Below are positions 16,908 to 25,457 of a stretch of DNA of 64,000 bases, one piece after another. The notes beneath the pieces were generated by a model. That model was not told the DNA's origin and searched no databases. It saw nothing but the letters and a program-made list of their open reading frames with translations. Source of the stretch: CAJMNU01 sp905214855 (GTDB lineage Bacteria > Bacillota > Clostridia > Lachnospirales > Lachnospiraceae). Position 1 is the stretch's first letter. The number at the start of each line of letters is the position of its first letter. The DNA lies in NCBI GenBank assembly GCA_937890595.1, contig CALADM010000025.1, positions 62,001 through 126,000 on the forward strand, read 5' to 3'. Position numbers and translations under genes: made by a program.

Positions 16908-17431
16908 CCCAGCTCCTCCTTCTTTTTCTTATTACTTTCTACATAAGCCATAATAGACTCTACAGCAGTATAATGTGTACCACAACGACAGTAATTTCCT
17001 GAAAGCGCTTCTCGTACTTCTTCCTCTGTAGGCTCTGGATTCTCATTCAAAAGTGCTTTTGCAGTCATGATCACACCCGGAATACAGAAACCGCACTGAT
17101 ATCCGCAATTATCCAGAAAGGACTGCTGAAGTCCATCCAGTTCTCCTGTAGCGCGGTCAGCTAAACCTTCAATCGTAGTAATTTCTGCGCCATCACAATC
17201 CATGGTCAAAGTCAAACAGGAGGTAACTGCTTTTCCATTCATAATAACAGTACAACATCCGCATGCACCCTGATCACATCCTATTTTTAATCCAGTCAGT
17301 CCCAAGCGGTCTCTCAAGGTATGTGCCAAAGTTTCACTCTCTGGCATATCATCCCTCCCAGTACCAACTTTAACATCATATTCTGTCCCATTCACCTTCA
17401 AAGTAATGATTTTTTGAATAATTTCTTTCAT
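16904..17431 (-). CDS. Mo-hydroxylase [2Fe-2S] small subunit
   Basis: The 175-residue electron-transfer subunit. The N-terminal plant-ferredoxin domain binds cluster II through GCDQGACGCCTV and a later SCLTL cysteine. The C-terminal helical domain binds cluster I through CGYQCGFCIPG and NYCRCGTH. All eight ligands are present. It would carry electrons between the molybdenum site and the FAD/GltD subunit. It overlaps the large subunit by 4 nt and lies 82 nt after the MFS gene, within the TetR-controlled operon. Confidence 0.93.
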   Translation of the reverse strand: MKEIIQKIITLKVNGTEYDVKVGTGRDDMPESETLAHTLRDRLGLTGLKIGCDQGACGCCTVIMNGKAVTSCLTLTMDCDGAEITTIEGLADRATGELDGLQQSFLDNCGYQCGFCIPGVIMTAKALLNENPEPTEEEVREALSGNYCRCGTHYTAVESIMAYVESNKKKKEELG

Positions 17432-17513
17432 CTTATACCTCGTTCCTCTTTCTTAAGTTTAGACAGATCTGTTTTTTTATCCTTTGTTCTTTTTACAAAA
17501 TTTTACTAAAAGC

Positions 17514-18752
17514 CTATGGACGTTCATCGTTCTTTACTAAAAAGCTGAAGAATACAGCGATCATAGCGCATCCTAGGAAAATATACCAGATCAGAGAATA
17601 ATTTCCAGTTGCATCGATTACACGCCCCACCACAATCGGCATGATTAAGCTTGCCATCTGAAATAACAAGTTTTGAGTAGAAGCAGCCGTTGCTGTAAAT
17701 CGTTCTCCTGCCAGCATCATTGCAGATGTTGTGTAATGGGTCGATGGCAGATAGGAAACTGCACCGTAAATGATTCCAACAAGAATCAATCCCATATATG
17801 TTTTTTGCATGGAGAAAAGAATTGTCATCACACCCATACCAGTTAAAGTCAGCATAAGGAAATTCCGATGGCTCATATGCATTTTTTTTGCAATACTGCC
17901 TGATAAACAAGATGCAATAATTCCGGCAATACTATAACAGGTAATGATCATACCTCCCTGTACCGGAGTAAATCCTAAATTTTGGGCATATTGATTTGTC
18001 CATGTAGCAAAACCTACACTGACAAACATAAACATAAATCCGCTGACACCTAATAACAACTGTTGTTTATTAGAGAAAAATCCAATAAGACCTTCCAACA
18101 TTCCTGCCTGTGTCTGAGACTTTGCTGCTGCAGTCTGAGCCACTGCTTTTCCTGCTGGTTTTTCAACAGCAGTTTTTTTCTCAACAGGTTTTACAAATAC
18201 CGCCAGTAAAACCACAATTCCAACCGCCACAAGACCCACGATCAAAAATGTTGTTCTCCATCCAAAAACCTGGTTCAAAGGTGCTCCCAAAGACTGTGCC
18301 AGTGTAATACCAAAAGGCGGAGATGCCAGCACAACCCCCATTGCGGATGCACGTTCTTTTGGTTCAAAAGTAAGTGCCACTACTTTTGAACACTGTGCCA
18401 TGACACAGCCACTGCTGATACCAGTAATAACTCGAATGATGAGTCCCATTTCATAACTGCTGATCCTTGACATCAGTGCAGTCATTACACCTCCCAATAC
18501 AGTACATGCGATCAAAATATACTTTGGTTGATATCGATCTGCCATAATCCCACCTGGAATTTGGGTAATCAAATAGCCAGCGAAAAATGCAGACATATAA
18601 AGTCCTGCCTGTGTCGCATTGATTCCAAACTCACCTGAAACATCTGCCATAAGAGGACTCCAAATATACCTGCTTAAAAAGGTAAATGAAAAAGCCAATG
18701 TAATTGCGGTCAGAGACATGTATTTGTTTGACGTGTTCCTTTCTTCTCTCAT
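17514..18752 (-). CDS. MFS transporter, organic-anion type, feeding the Mo-enzyme operon
   Basis: About 412 residues with twelve predicted membrane helices and MFS loop motifs (GGIMADRYQPKYIL; VALTFEPKERASAMG; FGWRTTFLIVG). The central loop (about residues 195-220) is Lys/Ala-rich. The general pattern is that of MFS carriers for organic anions or drugs, not of NCS2 purine permeases. Start: GGAGAAGGAG lies 7 nt before ATG 18752 (MREERN), better than an in-frame codon at 18788. It is the first gene after the operator-bearing promoter, so it is probably co-induced with the enzyme and imports or exports its substrate or product (inference). Confidence 0.88.
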   Translation of the reverse strand: MREERNTSNKYMSLTAITLAFSFTFLSRYIWSPLMADVSGEFGINATQAGLYMSAFFAGYLITQIPGGIMADRYQPKYILIACTVLGGVMTALMSRISSYEMGLIIRVITGISSGCVMAQCSKVVALTFEPKERASAMGVVLASPPFGITLAQSLGAPLNQVFGWRTTFLIVGLVAVGIVVLLAVFVKPVEKKTAVEKPAGKAVAQTAAAKSQTQAGMLEGLIGFFSNKQQLLLGVSGFMFMFVSVGFATWTNQYAQNLGFTPVQGGMIITCYSIAGIIASCLSGSIAKKMHMSHRNFLMLTLTGMGVMTILFSMQKTYMGLILVGIIYGAVSYLPSTHYTTSAMMLAGERFTATAASTQNLLFQMASLIMPIVVGRVIDATGNYSLIWYIFLGCAMIAVFFSFLVKNDERP

Positions 18753-18827
18753 GCCAACTCCTTCTCCATATTGTTGTTTTTTTAACATTTTAGTTTTAAA
18801 AAAAATAGGTCAGCTGAACCTTTTTCA

Positions 18828-18847
18828 GTACAAATATGGATTTGTAC
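18828..18847. promoter_or_regulatory. TetR operator 1, perfect palindrome over the MFS/Mo-enzyme transcription start
   Basis: GTACAAAT-ATGG-ATTTGTAC is a perfect inverted repeat with 8-nt arms. It lies just downstream of the -10 of the minus-strand promoter, covering the expected +1 to about +20, an ideal repressor position. The 4-nt centre ATGG recurs in operator 2. Confidence 0.75.
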
Positions 18848-18854
18848 AATATGG

Positions 18855-18883
18855 ATTTTATCTTAAATATTGTGAATAGTCAA
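18855..18883 (-). promoter_or_regulatory. Sigma-A promoter of the MFS/Mo-enzyme operon
   Basis: On the minus strand TTGACT (18883-18878), 17 nt, TAAAAT (18860-18855). It is positioned to transcribe the MFS gene and the downstream enzyme genes. Operator 1 begins about 8 nt downstream of the -10. Confidence 0.75.
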
Positions 18884-18962
18884 CATATTTTGACTTAAAT
18901 CTATTTAAAATTCGTTATTTACTTGCAAAATATTTATTTTTACCGAGAATATATTAGAGTTT

Positions 18963-18991
18963 TTAACAATACAAAAATGGTTTTGTACGAT
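18963..18991 (+). promoter_or_regulatory. Candidate tetR promoter with operator 2 in its spacer
   Basis: TTAACA (18963-18968), 17 nt, TACGAT (18986-18991). Operator 2 fills the spacer, so the regulator would repress itself. The -10 is weak; TAAAAT at 18991-18996 is an alternative without a good -35. The stretch 18992-19118 holds nothing further that I recognise. Confidence 0.45.
18970..18987. promoter_or_regulatory. TetR operator 2
   Basis: TACAAAA-ATGG-TTTTGTA is a perfect inverted repeat with 7-nt arms and the same ATGG centre as operator 1, 141 nt away. The shared consensus is TACAAA-W-ATGG-W-TTTGTA. Two matching palindromes in one divergent gap next to a TetR gene strongly suggest its binding sites. 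Confidence 0.72.
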
Positions 18992-19133
18992 AAAATACAA
19001 AAGAAAGCGGATCTGTTTTGGGGCAAACTTGTAATTTGTATATGTTTGCCCTATAATAAAATAACTAAAAATGCAGTGGGATGGCTACTAAATTTTGATT
19101 TTATGATCAGACCTGCTGCAATTAGGAGGATGC

Positions 19134-19820
19134 ATGAAAGAAACTGAAACGAGAAATTTAAAAGATGAAATTTTAGAAGTTACTGGACGGATGTTTTTAC
19201 AATATGGTTATAGTGGAACAACGTTTCAAAAAGTTGCAGATGAACTGCATATCGCTAAAAGTTCTATTACATATCATTTTAAAAATAAATTTATGATCAT
19301 GGAAACCTTTATCGATGATCTTTTTTTTCAAATCAAGCAATATATTGATTGCTTTCCTGATGAATATAAAAACCGGTACTGGCGGCATTGTCTTATTTAT
19401 ATTTATGCATATCAAAAAATTATGAGTACCCCAAGAAATATAGAATTATTTTATCATAAAGACCAACAGAGCCAATGGCAGAAACATAAATTATTGATCG
19501 TCTCTCAAATTTATGAAGAAATAGAAAAAGATTTTCATAAATCCTATGATCTGACAGATCTGCAGATGAAAGCATACATAGATATGGGAGCACGTTCCAA
19601 ACTATTTCAAACGTATCAAGAAAATCCAAATTTTATGACACTTCATCAATACTGCTATTACCATATCTATCTTATTGGCGCTTTATGTAAGTTAGATGAA
19701 CAGACCATTCAGGAAAATATCAGAGATGCTTTTGATTTTGTAGAAAGACATCCATTGCAGCTTTCTGGTTCTATCTTTGAACCCACATTCCAAAAACATA
19801 TTTCCCCAAAAAACGATTGA
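19134..19820 (+). CDS. TetR/AcrR family transcriptional regulator of the Mo-enzyme operon
   Basis: 228 residues. The N-terminal HTH is typical: GRMFLQYGYSGTTFQKVADE, then LHIAKSSITYHFKNKFMIME. The C-terminal ligand-binding part is Tyr-rich and not assignable. AGGAGG precedes ATG 19134. It is divergent from the MFS/Mo-enzyme operon with two palindromic operators between them, so it is probably an autoregulated repressor released by the substrate or a metabolite (inference). Confidence 0.88.
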   Translation: MKETETRNLKDEILEVTGRMFLQYGYSGTTFQKVADELHIAKSSITYHFKNKFMIMETFIDDLFFQIKQYIDCFPDEYKNRYWRHCLIYIYAYQKIMSTPRNIELFYHKDQQSQWQKHKLLIVSQIYEEIEKDFHKSYDLTDLQMKAYIDMGARSKLFQTYQENPNFMTLHQYCYYHIYLIGALCKLDEQTIQENIRDAFDFVERHPLQLSGSIFEPTFQKHISPKND

Positions 19821-19861
19821 GTATGTTATCCTAAAGAAACGATATGGAATCAGGAAACCCA

Positions 19862-19890
19862 TTGACTTTAGACAAGGGGCAGTTTACTAT
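19862..19890 (+). promoter_or_regulatory. Candidate promoter of the carbohydrate ABC operon
   Basis: TTGACT (19862-19867), 17 nt, TACTAT (19885-19890). The hairpin at 19911-19928 would then lie in the leader RNA, so either the promoter or the terminator reading of this gap may be wrong. No cre-like sequence was recognised. Confidence 0.4.
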
Positions 19891-19910
19891 TGCCTATGTG
19901 GTCATAAAAG

Positions 19911-19934
19911 AAAGCAAATAGTTGCTTTTATAAT
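19911..19934 (+). terminator. Weak hairpin between tetR and the ABC operon
   Basis: AAAGCAA (19911-19917) pairs with TTGCTTT (19922-19928) around ATAG, followed by TATAAT. It is a candidate tetR terminator or leader structure; the stem is short and AT-rich. Confidence 0.4.
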
Positions 19935-20000
19935 AAAATGCTGGATTTTATGACTGGGTTTGATAAAATTTTATAAAAATTAAGGAAGAGGAACAAACAT

Positions 20001-21128
20001 ATGGAAGTGATTCTACAAAATCTGACAAAAAAATTTCCAAGTCGGGATCGAAAAAAGCCAAAAGAGGTGGTGGCTGTAAATAATGTTACATTTCAGATCC
20101 CTGATGGGAAACTGATCGGTCTTTTAGGACCTTCTGGGTGTGGTAAAAGTACCACCTTAAATCTAATCAGTGGTCTTTTGAAACCTACTAGCGGAAAAAT
20201 CTTTTTTGGAGAAAATGAGGTCACCAACTTGCCTCCTGAAAAACGCGGGATTGGTCTTGTGTTTCAAAACTACGCACTCTATCCACACCTTACAGTAAAA
20301 CAAAATATTCTTTTTCCTTTACAAAATCTGAAAGGGAAAGACAGATTATCAAAGGAAGAAATGCTGAAAAAAGCAAACGAAGCAGCAAAATTGGTTCAGA
20401 TTGACGAATTAATGGATCGAAAACCAGGAGAATTGTCTGGTGGGCAGCAGCAAAGAGTAGCGATCGCACGCGCTTTAGTCAAAATGCCGCAGGTTCTTTT
20501 GTTAGATGAACCGTTATCGAATCTGGATGCACGTTTACGGTTACAAACTAGAGAAGAAATCAGAAGAATTCAAAAAGAAACCGGTATCACAACGATTTTT
20601 GTCACACACGATCAGGAAGAAGCGATGAGCATTTCCGATGGGATTGTTGTTATGAAAGAAGGCATTGTCCAGCAGATCGGATTCCCTCAGGAAGTATATG
20701 ACCGCCCGACGAACCTGTTTGTAGCCAAATTTTTGGGTACTCCCCCTATCAACCTTTTAAAAGGAGAGATTAGAAATCATGCACTGTATATTGGAGAGGA
20801 TCTCATTTGGAACATATCCTGTCCGAAAAAGGAAGTTTCATGCAGAAAAGTGTATATAGGAATCCGACCAGAGGGATTTATCCTTCAAAAGGATGGACCT
20901 CTTTGCTGTAAATTGCAGGGCGTAGAGGTCATGGGAAGGGATATCAGTATCGTATCCGTTCATCCAGCCTCTTTGAATCCGAAGATTCGATCCATTGTCA
21001 GTGCAGAGGAACCCATTGATCTTGAAACTTCTATAGTACATTTTGGATTAAAACCTTCCAAAGTACTTCTATTTGACTTGGAATCCGAAGAGAGAATCGA
21101 ATTTGAGGTGAAAAAAGATGAAAAATAA
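20001..21128 (+). CDS. MsmK/UgpC-type carbohydrate ABC transporter ATP-binding protein
   Basis: 375 residues. Walker A GPSGCGKST, Q-loop GLVFQNYALYPHLTV, signature LSGGQQQRVAIARAL, Walker B VLLLDEPLSNLDARL and switch His in VTHDQEEAMSISDG. A C-terminal MalK-type regulatory region (about 240-375) follows. The family energises uptake of oligosaccharides, glycerol-3-phosphate and similar solutes. Unusually for Firmicutes, where such ATPases are often shared and encoded elsewhere, it is encoded first in the operon with both permeases and the binding protein. It overlaps the next gene by 11 nt. Confidence 0.92.
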   Translation: MEVILQNLTKKFPSRDRKKPKEVVAVNNVTFQIPDGKLIGLLGPSGCGKSTTLNLISGLLKPTSGKIFFGENEVTNLPPEKRGIGLVFQNYALYPHLTVKQNILFPLQNLKGKDRLSKEEMLKKANEAAKLVQIDELMDRKPGELSGGQQQRVAIARALVKMPQVLLLDEPLSNLDARLRLQTREEIRRIQKETGITTIFVTHDQEEAMSISDGIVVMKEGIVQQIGFPQEVYDRPTNLFVAKFLGTPPINLLKGEIRNHALYIGEDLIWNISCPKKEVSCRKVYIGIRPEGFILQKDGPLCCKLQGVEVMGRDISIVSVHPASLNPKIRSIVSAEEPIDLETSIVHFGLKPSKVLLFDLESEERIEFEVKKDEK

Positions 21129-22023
21129 AAAATGGGATCTTACTAGATTCAAAGGCTGGTTATATCTTCTCCCAGCAATTCTGTTTCTGGGGCTGTTTTT
21201 GGTGTATCCATTGCTTGATGTTTTTATCTATTCTTTTGAGGAAGGATATAATTTTACCTCACAAACATATTGGGGACTTGGATTCTATAACTATTCCTAT
21301 GTCCTTCATGATCCCTACTTTTTACAGGCAGTAAAAAATACATTTATTCTGGTGGCAGTTACTGTTCCGATCTCTACAGGACTGGCTTTGCTGATCTCTG
21401 TGGCACTTACTTCTATTACGCCTCTTCGAAACACATTTCAGACGATTTATTTTCTGCCTTATGTAACAAATACTCTGGCTGTTGGACTGGTTTTTATGAT
21501 CCTGTTTCAAAAAACTCCATATTCTGACGGTATGATCAATCTGCTCATCTCCTTCTTTGGTGGAAGCAGCATCGATTTTATGGATGGACCTTATTGGGCT
21601 AAAATGTTTGTGCTTTGTGTCTATACGATTTGGGTCGTCATGCCGTTTAAGATTTTGATTCTTACCAGTGCCTTATCTTCTGTCAATGAAGAATATTATC
21701 ATGCTGCAAGAGTGGATGGCACACCAAAATGGAGGATTTTTTTCCGTATCACACTCCCCATGATCTCCCCTATGATCTTTTATTTGGTTATTACTGGTTT
21801 TATTGGAGCATTTAAAGCCTACAGTGATGCAGTTGCTCTGTTTGGTACGGATTTAAATGCAGCAGGGATGAACACGATTGTAGGCTATGTATATGATATG
21901 CTTTATGGGGACAGTGGTGGTTATCCGTCTTATGCATCTGCTGCAGCCATTCTTTTATTTGCTGTGGTTTTGACCATTACCTGCATCAATTTGCTGATCA
22001 GCAAACGTAAGATATATCATTAA
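21118..22023 (+). CDS. Carbohydrate ABC transporter permease, UgpA/MalF type
   Basis: 301 residues with six predicted membrane segments. The coupling-loop EAA motif is seen as EEYYHAARVDGTPKWRIFFRITLPMISP. Together with the next gene it forms the membrane channel of a CUT1-type importer. It overlaps the ATPase gene by 11 nt with GAGGTG upstream, and lies 23 nt before the second permease. Confidence 0.92.
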   Translation: MKNKKWDLTRFKGWLYLLPAILFLGLFLVYPLLDVFIYSFEEGYNFTSQTYWGLGFYNYSYVLHDPYFLQAVKNTFILVAVTVPISTGLALLISVALTSITPLRNTFQTIYFLPYVTNTLAVGLVFMILFQKTPYSDGMINLLISFFGGSSIDFMDGPYWAKMFVLCVYTIWVVMPFKILILTSALSSVNEEYYHAARVDGTPKWRIFFRITLPMISPMIFYLVITGFIGAFKAYSDAVALFGTDLNAAGMNTIVGYVYDMLYGDSGGYPSYASAAAILLFAVVLTITCINLLISKRKIYH

Positions 22024-22046
22024 TTCACTGCTAAGAGGAAAAACAC

Positions 22047-22922
22047 ATGGAAAACAGAATTGATTATGAAAAAATAGAAAAAAAGACAAAAAACCAACAG
22101 CGTCTGCTGCATACAATAACGTATATATTTCTTGTATTCTGGGCTTTGATCGTGTTGTTTCCATTTTATTGGATGATCTTGACATCGCTCAAAAGTTATA
22201 GCAGTTATAACTCAGAATACATTCCCAGTTTTTTTGTAACATCACCAACCTTACAGAATTATGTAGAGGCATTTACCTCTGTTCCGCTTGGAAAATATTT
22301 TTTTAACACAGTATGTTTCACTCTCATTACCACAGCGATCATGCTGATCGTCATCACACTGGCAGCTTTTGCATTTGCCCGACTTGAATTTTTTGGAAAA
22401 CATGCTATTTTTGTACTGTTTCTTTCCCTGATGATGATACCAAGTGAGCTTGTTGTTATTACCAACTTTACCACCATTACGAACTGGAATCTTAGGAACA
22501 CTTTTACCGGACTGATCCTTCCCTCCGTCACCTCTGTATTTTATATCTATCTTTTGAAAGAGAATTTTGAACAGATACCAGACAGTCTGTATTTTGCAGC
22601 TAAGGTGGATGGGACTTCTGATCTGAAATATCTGCTAAAAGTTATGGTTCCTCTCTCCAAACCAAGCCTTACCACCATCACAATTTTAAAAATCGTGGAG
22701 TGTTGGAATTCTTATGTATGGCCTCGCCTGATCACAGATGATGCCAACTATTATCTGGTATCCAATGGAATTCAGGAAATTCGGGAAAATGGATTCGGTC
22801 GTGAAAACATTCCTGCTATGATGGCAGCAGTTGTGGTCATCTCTATTCCATTGATCACATTATTTTTGGCTTTTCATAAAGAAGTGATGGTAGGTGTATC
22901 AAGAGGAGGGACGAAGGGATGA
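22047..22922 (+). CDS. Carbohydrate ABC transporter permease, UgpE/MalG type
   Basis: 291 residues with six membrane segments. FPFYWMILTSLK near the N-terminus and the EAA-like loop PDSLYFAAKVDGTSDLKYLL followed by MVPLSKPSL are typical of MalG partners. AAGAGG precedes the ATG. The stop overlaps the binding-protein start by 4 nt. Confidence 0.92.
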   Translation: MENRIDYEKIEKKTKNQQRLLHTITYIFLVFWALIVLFPFYWMILTSLKSYSSYNSEYIPSFFVTSPTLQNYVEAFTSVPLGKYFFNTVCFTLITTAIMLIVITLAAFAFARLEFFGKHAIFVLFLSLMMIPSELVVITNFTTITNWNLRNTFTGLILPSVTSVFYIYLLKENFEQIPDSLYFAAKVDGTSDLKYLLKVMVPLSKPSLTTITILKIVECWNSYVWPRLITDDANYYLVSNGIQEIRENGFGRENIPAMMAAVVVISIPLITLFLAFHKEVMVGVSRGGTKG

Positions 22923-24538
22923 AAAAGCAAATGAGATTTTTAGCAACAGTCAGTCTTCTCCTTACTACTCTGTTCCTTTCTGGCTGTCATGGTTCAAAGG
23001 GGTTGAAAGAATTTAAAATACCGGAACAATTTGATCAGTCAAAAAATTATGAGATTGCGTTTTGGGCAAAAAATGATACCAATAAATCTCAGACTGCCAT
23101 TTACCAACAGGCAATTGATTCTTTTGAAACACAGTTTCCGAATATCAAAGTCAATTTGCGTTTATATACAGATTATGGAAAAATCTATAATGATGTTATT
23201 ACAAATATTGCTACAAATACAACTCCAAATGTATGTATTACCTATCCAGATCATATTGCTACCTATTCAACAGGAACGAATCTGGTTGTACCGTTGGAAC
23301 ATCTTATAGAAGATGAGAAATTTGGTCTAAGTGGCAGTGAGATTCCATTTGATTCTCCATCAAAAGAAGAGATTATACCCAAATTTCTGGAAGAATGTAC
23401 GTTTGACGGACATATTTATGCTCTTCCTTATATGCGCTCTACAGAAGCCTGCTATGTAAACAAGACATTTGTGGAAGCGCTTGGATATACACTTCCAGAT
23501 GTGTTGACTTGGGATTTTGTCTGGGAAGTATCGGAAGCGGCTATGAAAAAAGATGCAGATGGAAATTTTCTTATCAATGGACAAAAAGTGATGATTCCAT
23601 TTATCTATAAGTCAACCGATAATATGATGATACAGATGTTAAAACAAAAAAATGCCGGGTATTCTTCCGATACAGGAGAGATCCTTTTGTTTCATGAAAC
23701 GACAAAAGAGATTCTTGAAACGATAGCCAAACATGCAAAAACGGGAGCTTTTTCTACATTTAAGATCTCCAGCTATCCGGCAAACTTTCTGAATGCAGGA
23801 CAATGTATTTTTGCAGTGGATTCCACTGCCGGAGCAACCTGGATGGGAACTCATGCTCCATTATGTGATATCAGTGAGGATAAGATCGTAGAATTTGAAA
23901 CGGCTGTGATGACAGTTCCACAGTTTGATCCACAAAACCCCAAGATGATCTCTCAAGGTCCGTCTGTATGTGTGTTTAATAAAGCAGACCCTCAGGAAGT
24001 CCTTGCTTCTTGGATGTTTGCCCAGTATCTTTTAACCAATGAAGTACAGATTCCTTATTCTATGACAGAAGGATATGTACCTGTCGTCCAAACAGCACAA
24101 AATTCTCCTGAATATCAGGATTATCTTTCTAAGAGTGGAGCAGATCAAGAGCAACATTATGAAGTAAAGATACAGGCAGTCCAAATGCTGCTTTCACAGA
24201 TTGATCAAACGTTTGTCACTCCTGTATTTAATGGATCGCCTTCTTTGCGGGATGCTGCCGGATATTTGATCGAAAGTACAGTAAAAGGAGTCCGAAGAGG
24301 ACAGATACTGGATGATCTTTATTTGGAAAAATTGTTCGATGATGCTTCTTCTCTCTATCGATTAGATCAGATTGGTGCACAAGGGGAAGAAGCTTTGTTT
24401 GGGAAGAAAGAATTAGGACCACTGCCTAAAACTTCCGTGATACTTTTATCGGTATTAGGGGGTACATGGGGATGTATCTTACTTTATGAGATACGAAATG
24501 CAATAAAAAAGAAAAGAAATCACACAAAGTCCTCTTGA
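22919..24538 (+). CDS. ABC extracellular solute-binding lipoprotein with a C-terminal membrane anchor
   Basis: 539 residues. Lipobox FLSGCHG near residue 22, then a family 1 sugar-binding fold (YEIAFWAKNDTN; FPNIKVNLRLYTDYGK; GHIYALPYMRSTEACYVNK). It is about 100 residues longer than typical. The extra C-terminal part ends in a hydrophobic segment (about 505-522, ILLSVLGGTWGCILLYEI) and a basic tail KKKRNH. This would give a doubly anchored protein: lipid at the N-terminus, transmembrane helix at the C-terminus. Glycan specificity is unknown. The downstream lipoprotein has its own promoter. Confidence 0.88.
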   Translation: MKKQMRFLATVSLLLTTLFLSGCHGSKGLKEFKIPEQFDQSKNYEIAFWAKNDTNKSQTAIYQQAIDSFETQFPNIKVNLRLYTDYGKIYNDVITNIATNTTPNVCITYPDHIATYSTGTNLVVPLEHLIEDEKFGLSGSEIPFDSPSKEEIIPKFLEECTFDGHIYALPYMRSTEACYVNKTFVEALGYTLPDVLTWDFVWEVSEAAMKKDADGNFLINGQKVMIPFIYKSTDNMMIQMLKQKNAGYSSDTGEILLFHETTKEILETIAKHAKTGAFSTFKISSYPANFLNAGQCIFAVDSTAGATWMGTHAPLCDISEDKIVEFETAVMTVPQFDPQNPKMISQGPSVCVFNKADPQEVLASWMFAQYLLTNEVQIPYSMTEGYVPVVQTAQNSPEYQDYLSKSGADQEQHYEVKIQAVQMLLSQIDQTFVTPVFNGSPSLRDAAGYLIESTVKGVRRGQILDDLYLEKLFDDASSLYRLDQIGAQGEEALFGKKELGPLPKTSVILLSVLGGTWGCILLYEIRNAIKKKRNHTKSS

Positions 24539-24562
24539 TTTACTGAAAATATCGTGTATAAT
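24535..24562 (+). promoter_or_regulatory. Sigma-A promoter of the 24609 lipoprotein gene
   Basis: TTGATT (24535-24540), 16 nt, perfect TATAAT (24557-24562). The -35 overlaps the stop of the binding-protein gene. The start ATG 24609 follows AAAGGGAG. Confidence 0.65.
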
Positions 24563-24608
24563 TAGTTCGATATCAGTCAATATCACAAAAAGAAAGGGAG
24601 AATGCAAA

Positions 24609-25457
24609 ATGAAAAAAATAGTAAATGTATGTTTGACTCTGGCTTTGGCAGCAGCCTGTGTTGGATGCGGAGCAAAAGCAGAGAGCACTACAACTGCAGC
24701 TACAGAAGTGACGACAACTGTCGCAGAGATCACCACTGCAGCAAAGGAAGAGACTACTGCTGCAACAGAAGCAGTAACAAAGGAAACAGAGAAGGCAACT
24801 GATACAAAGTCAGATGGTGTCATGACATATGAAGAATACATGGCAGCTGATCTGGATTCTGAGGTTGTTGTAGAAACTTATGTACAGGCAAAACAGTCTT
24901 GGTGGGAGGATAAAGCAACTCTTTATACTCAGGATCAGGATGGTGCGTATTTTATCTACAATATGGCTTGTTCTAAGGAGGACTATGAAAAACTGACTCC
25001 TGGAACAAAGATCAAAGTAACCGGATACAAGGCAGAGTGGTCAGGTGAAGTAGAGATCATCGATGCTACTTTTGAGATGGCAGAAGGAAACTATATTGCA
25101 GAGGCAAAGGATGTCACTGCTCTTCTTGGAACAGAAGAATTGATCGAAAGCCAGAATCAGTTTGTATCTTTTAAAGATATGACAGTGGAGGCAGCAGGTC
25201 AGGATGCTGATGGCAAGGATGTTGCTTTCTTATATAGCTGGGATGGTTCTGGTCAGGATGGAGATGATCTGTATTTTAATGTTTCTTCCAATGGTCAGAC
25301 ATATACCTTTACGGTAGAGTCTTATCTGTGTGACAACACAACTGAGGTGTATAAGGCGGTAAAGGAATTAAACATTGGTGATAAAATTGATATGGAAGGT
25401 TTCTTATACTGGTATGAAGGTGTAAATCCACATATCACTTCCGTTACTGTAAAATAA
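24609..25457 (+). CDS. Secreted lipoprotein of unknown function, Thr-rich linker
   Basis: 282 residues. Signal peptide with lipobox ACVGC (Cys20). A Thr/Ala/Glu-rich linker (about 24-65) would span the cell wall. The globular part (about 70-282) has two similar halves with repeated VVVETYVQAKQSW and GTKIKVTGY / GDKIDMEGF elements, suggestive of OB-type beta barrels. No enzyme motif is seen. It follows the sugar importer but has its own promoter. The last codons lie in the first copy of a 36-bp tandem duplication. Confidence 0.85.
   Translation: MKKIVNVCLTLALAAACVGCGAKAESTTTAATEVTTTVAEITTAAKEETTAATEAVTKETEKATDTKSDGVMTYEEYMAADLDSEVVVETYVQAKQSWWEDKATLYTQDQDGAYFIYNMACSKEDYEKLTPGTKIKVTGYKAEWSGEVEIIDATFEMAEGNYIAEAKDVTALLGTEELIESQNQFVSFKDMTVEAAGQDADGKDVAFLYSWDGSGQDGDDLYFNVSSNGQTYTFTVESYLCDNTTEVYKAVKELNIGDKIDMEGFLYWYEGVNPHITSVTVK

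Noticed and set aside
12250..17431. Anaerobic uric-acid/purine degradation cluster (Mo-hydroxylase plus GltD-like YgfK-type protein)
   Set aside because: The usual companions of that pathway (ygeX/ygeY/ygeW-type genes, hydantoinase-like SsnA/HyuA, purine permease) are absent, and the GltD part is an insertion in the FAD subunit rather than a YgfK protein.
19911..19934. Regulatory riboswitch ahead of the sugar importer
   Set aside because: A single short AT-rich hairpin in a 180-nt gap is insufficient; listed only as a weak hairpin.
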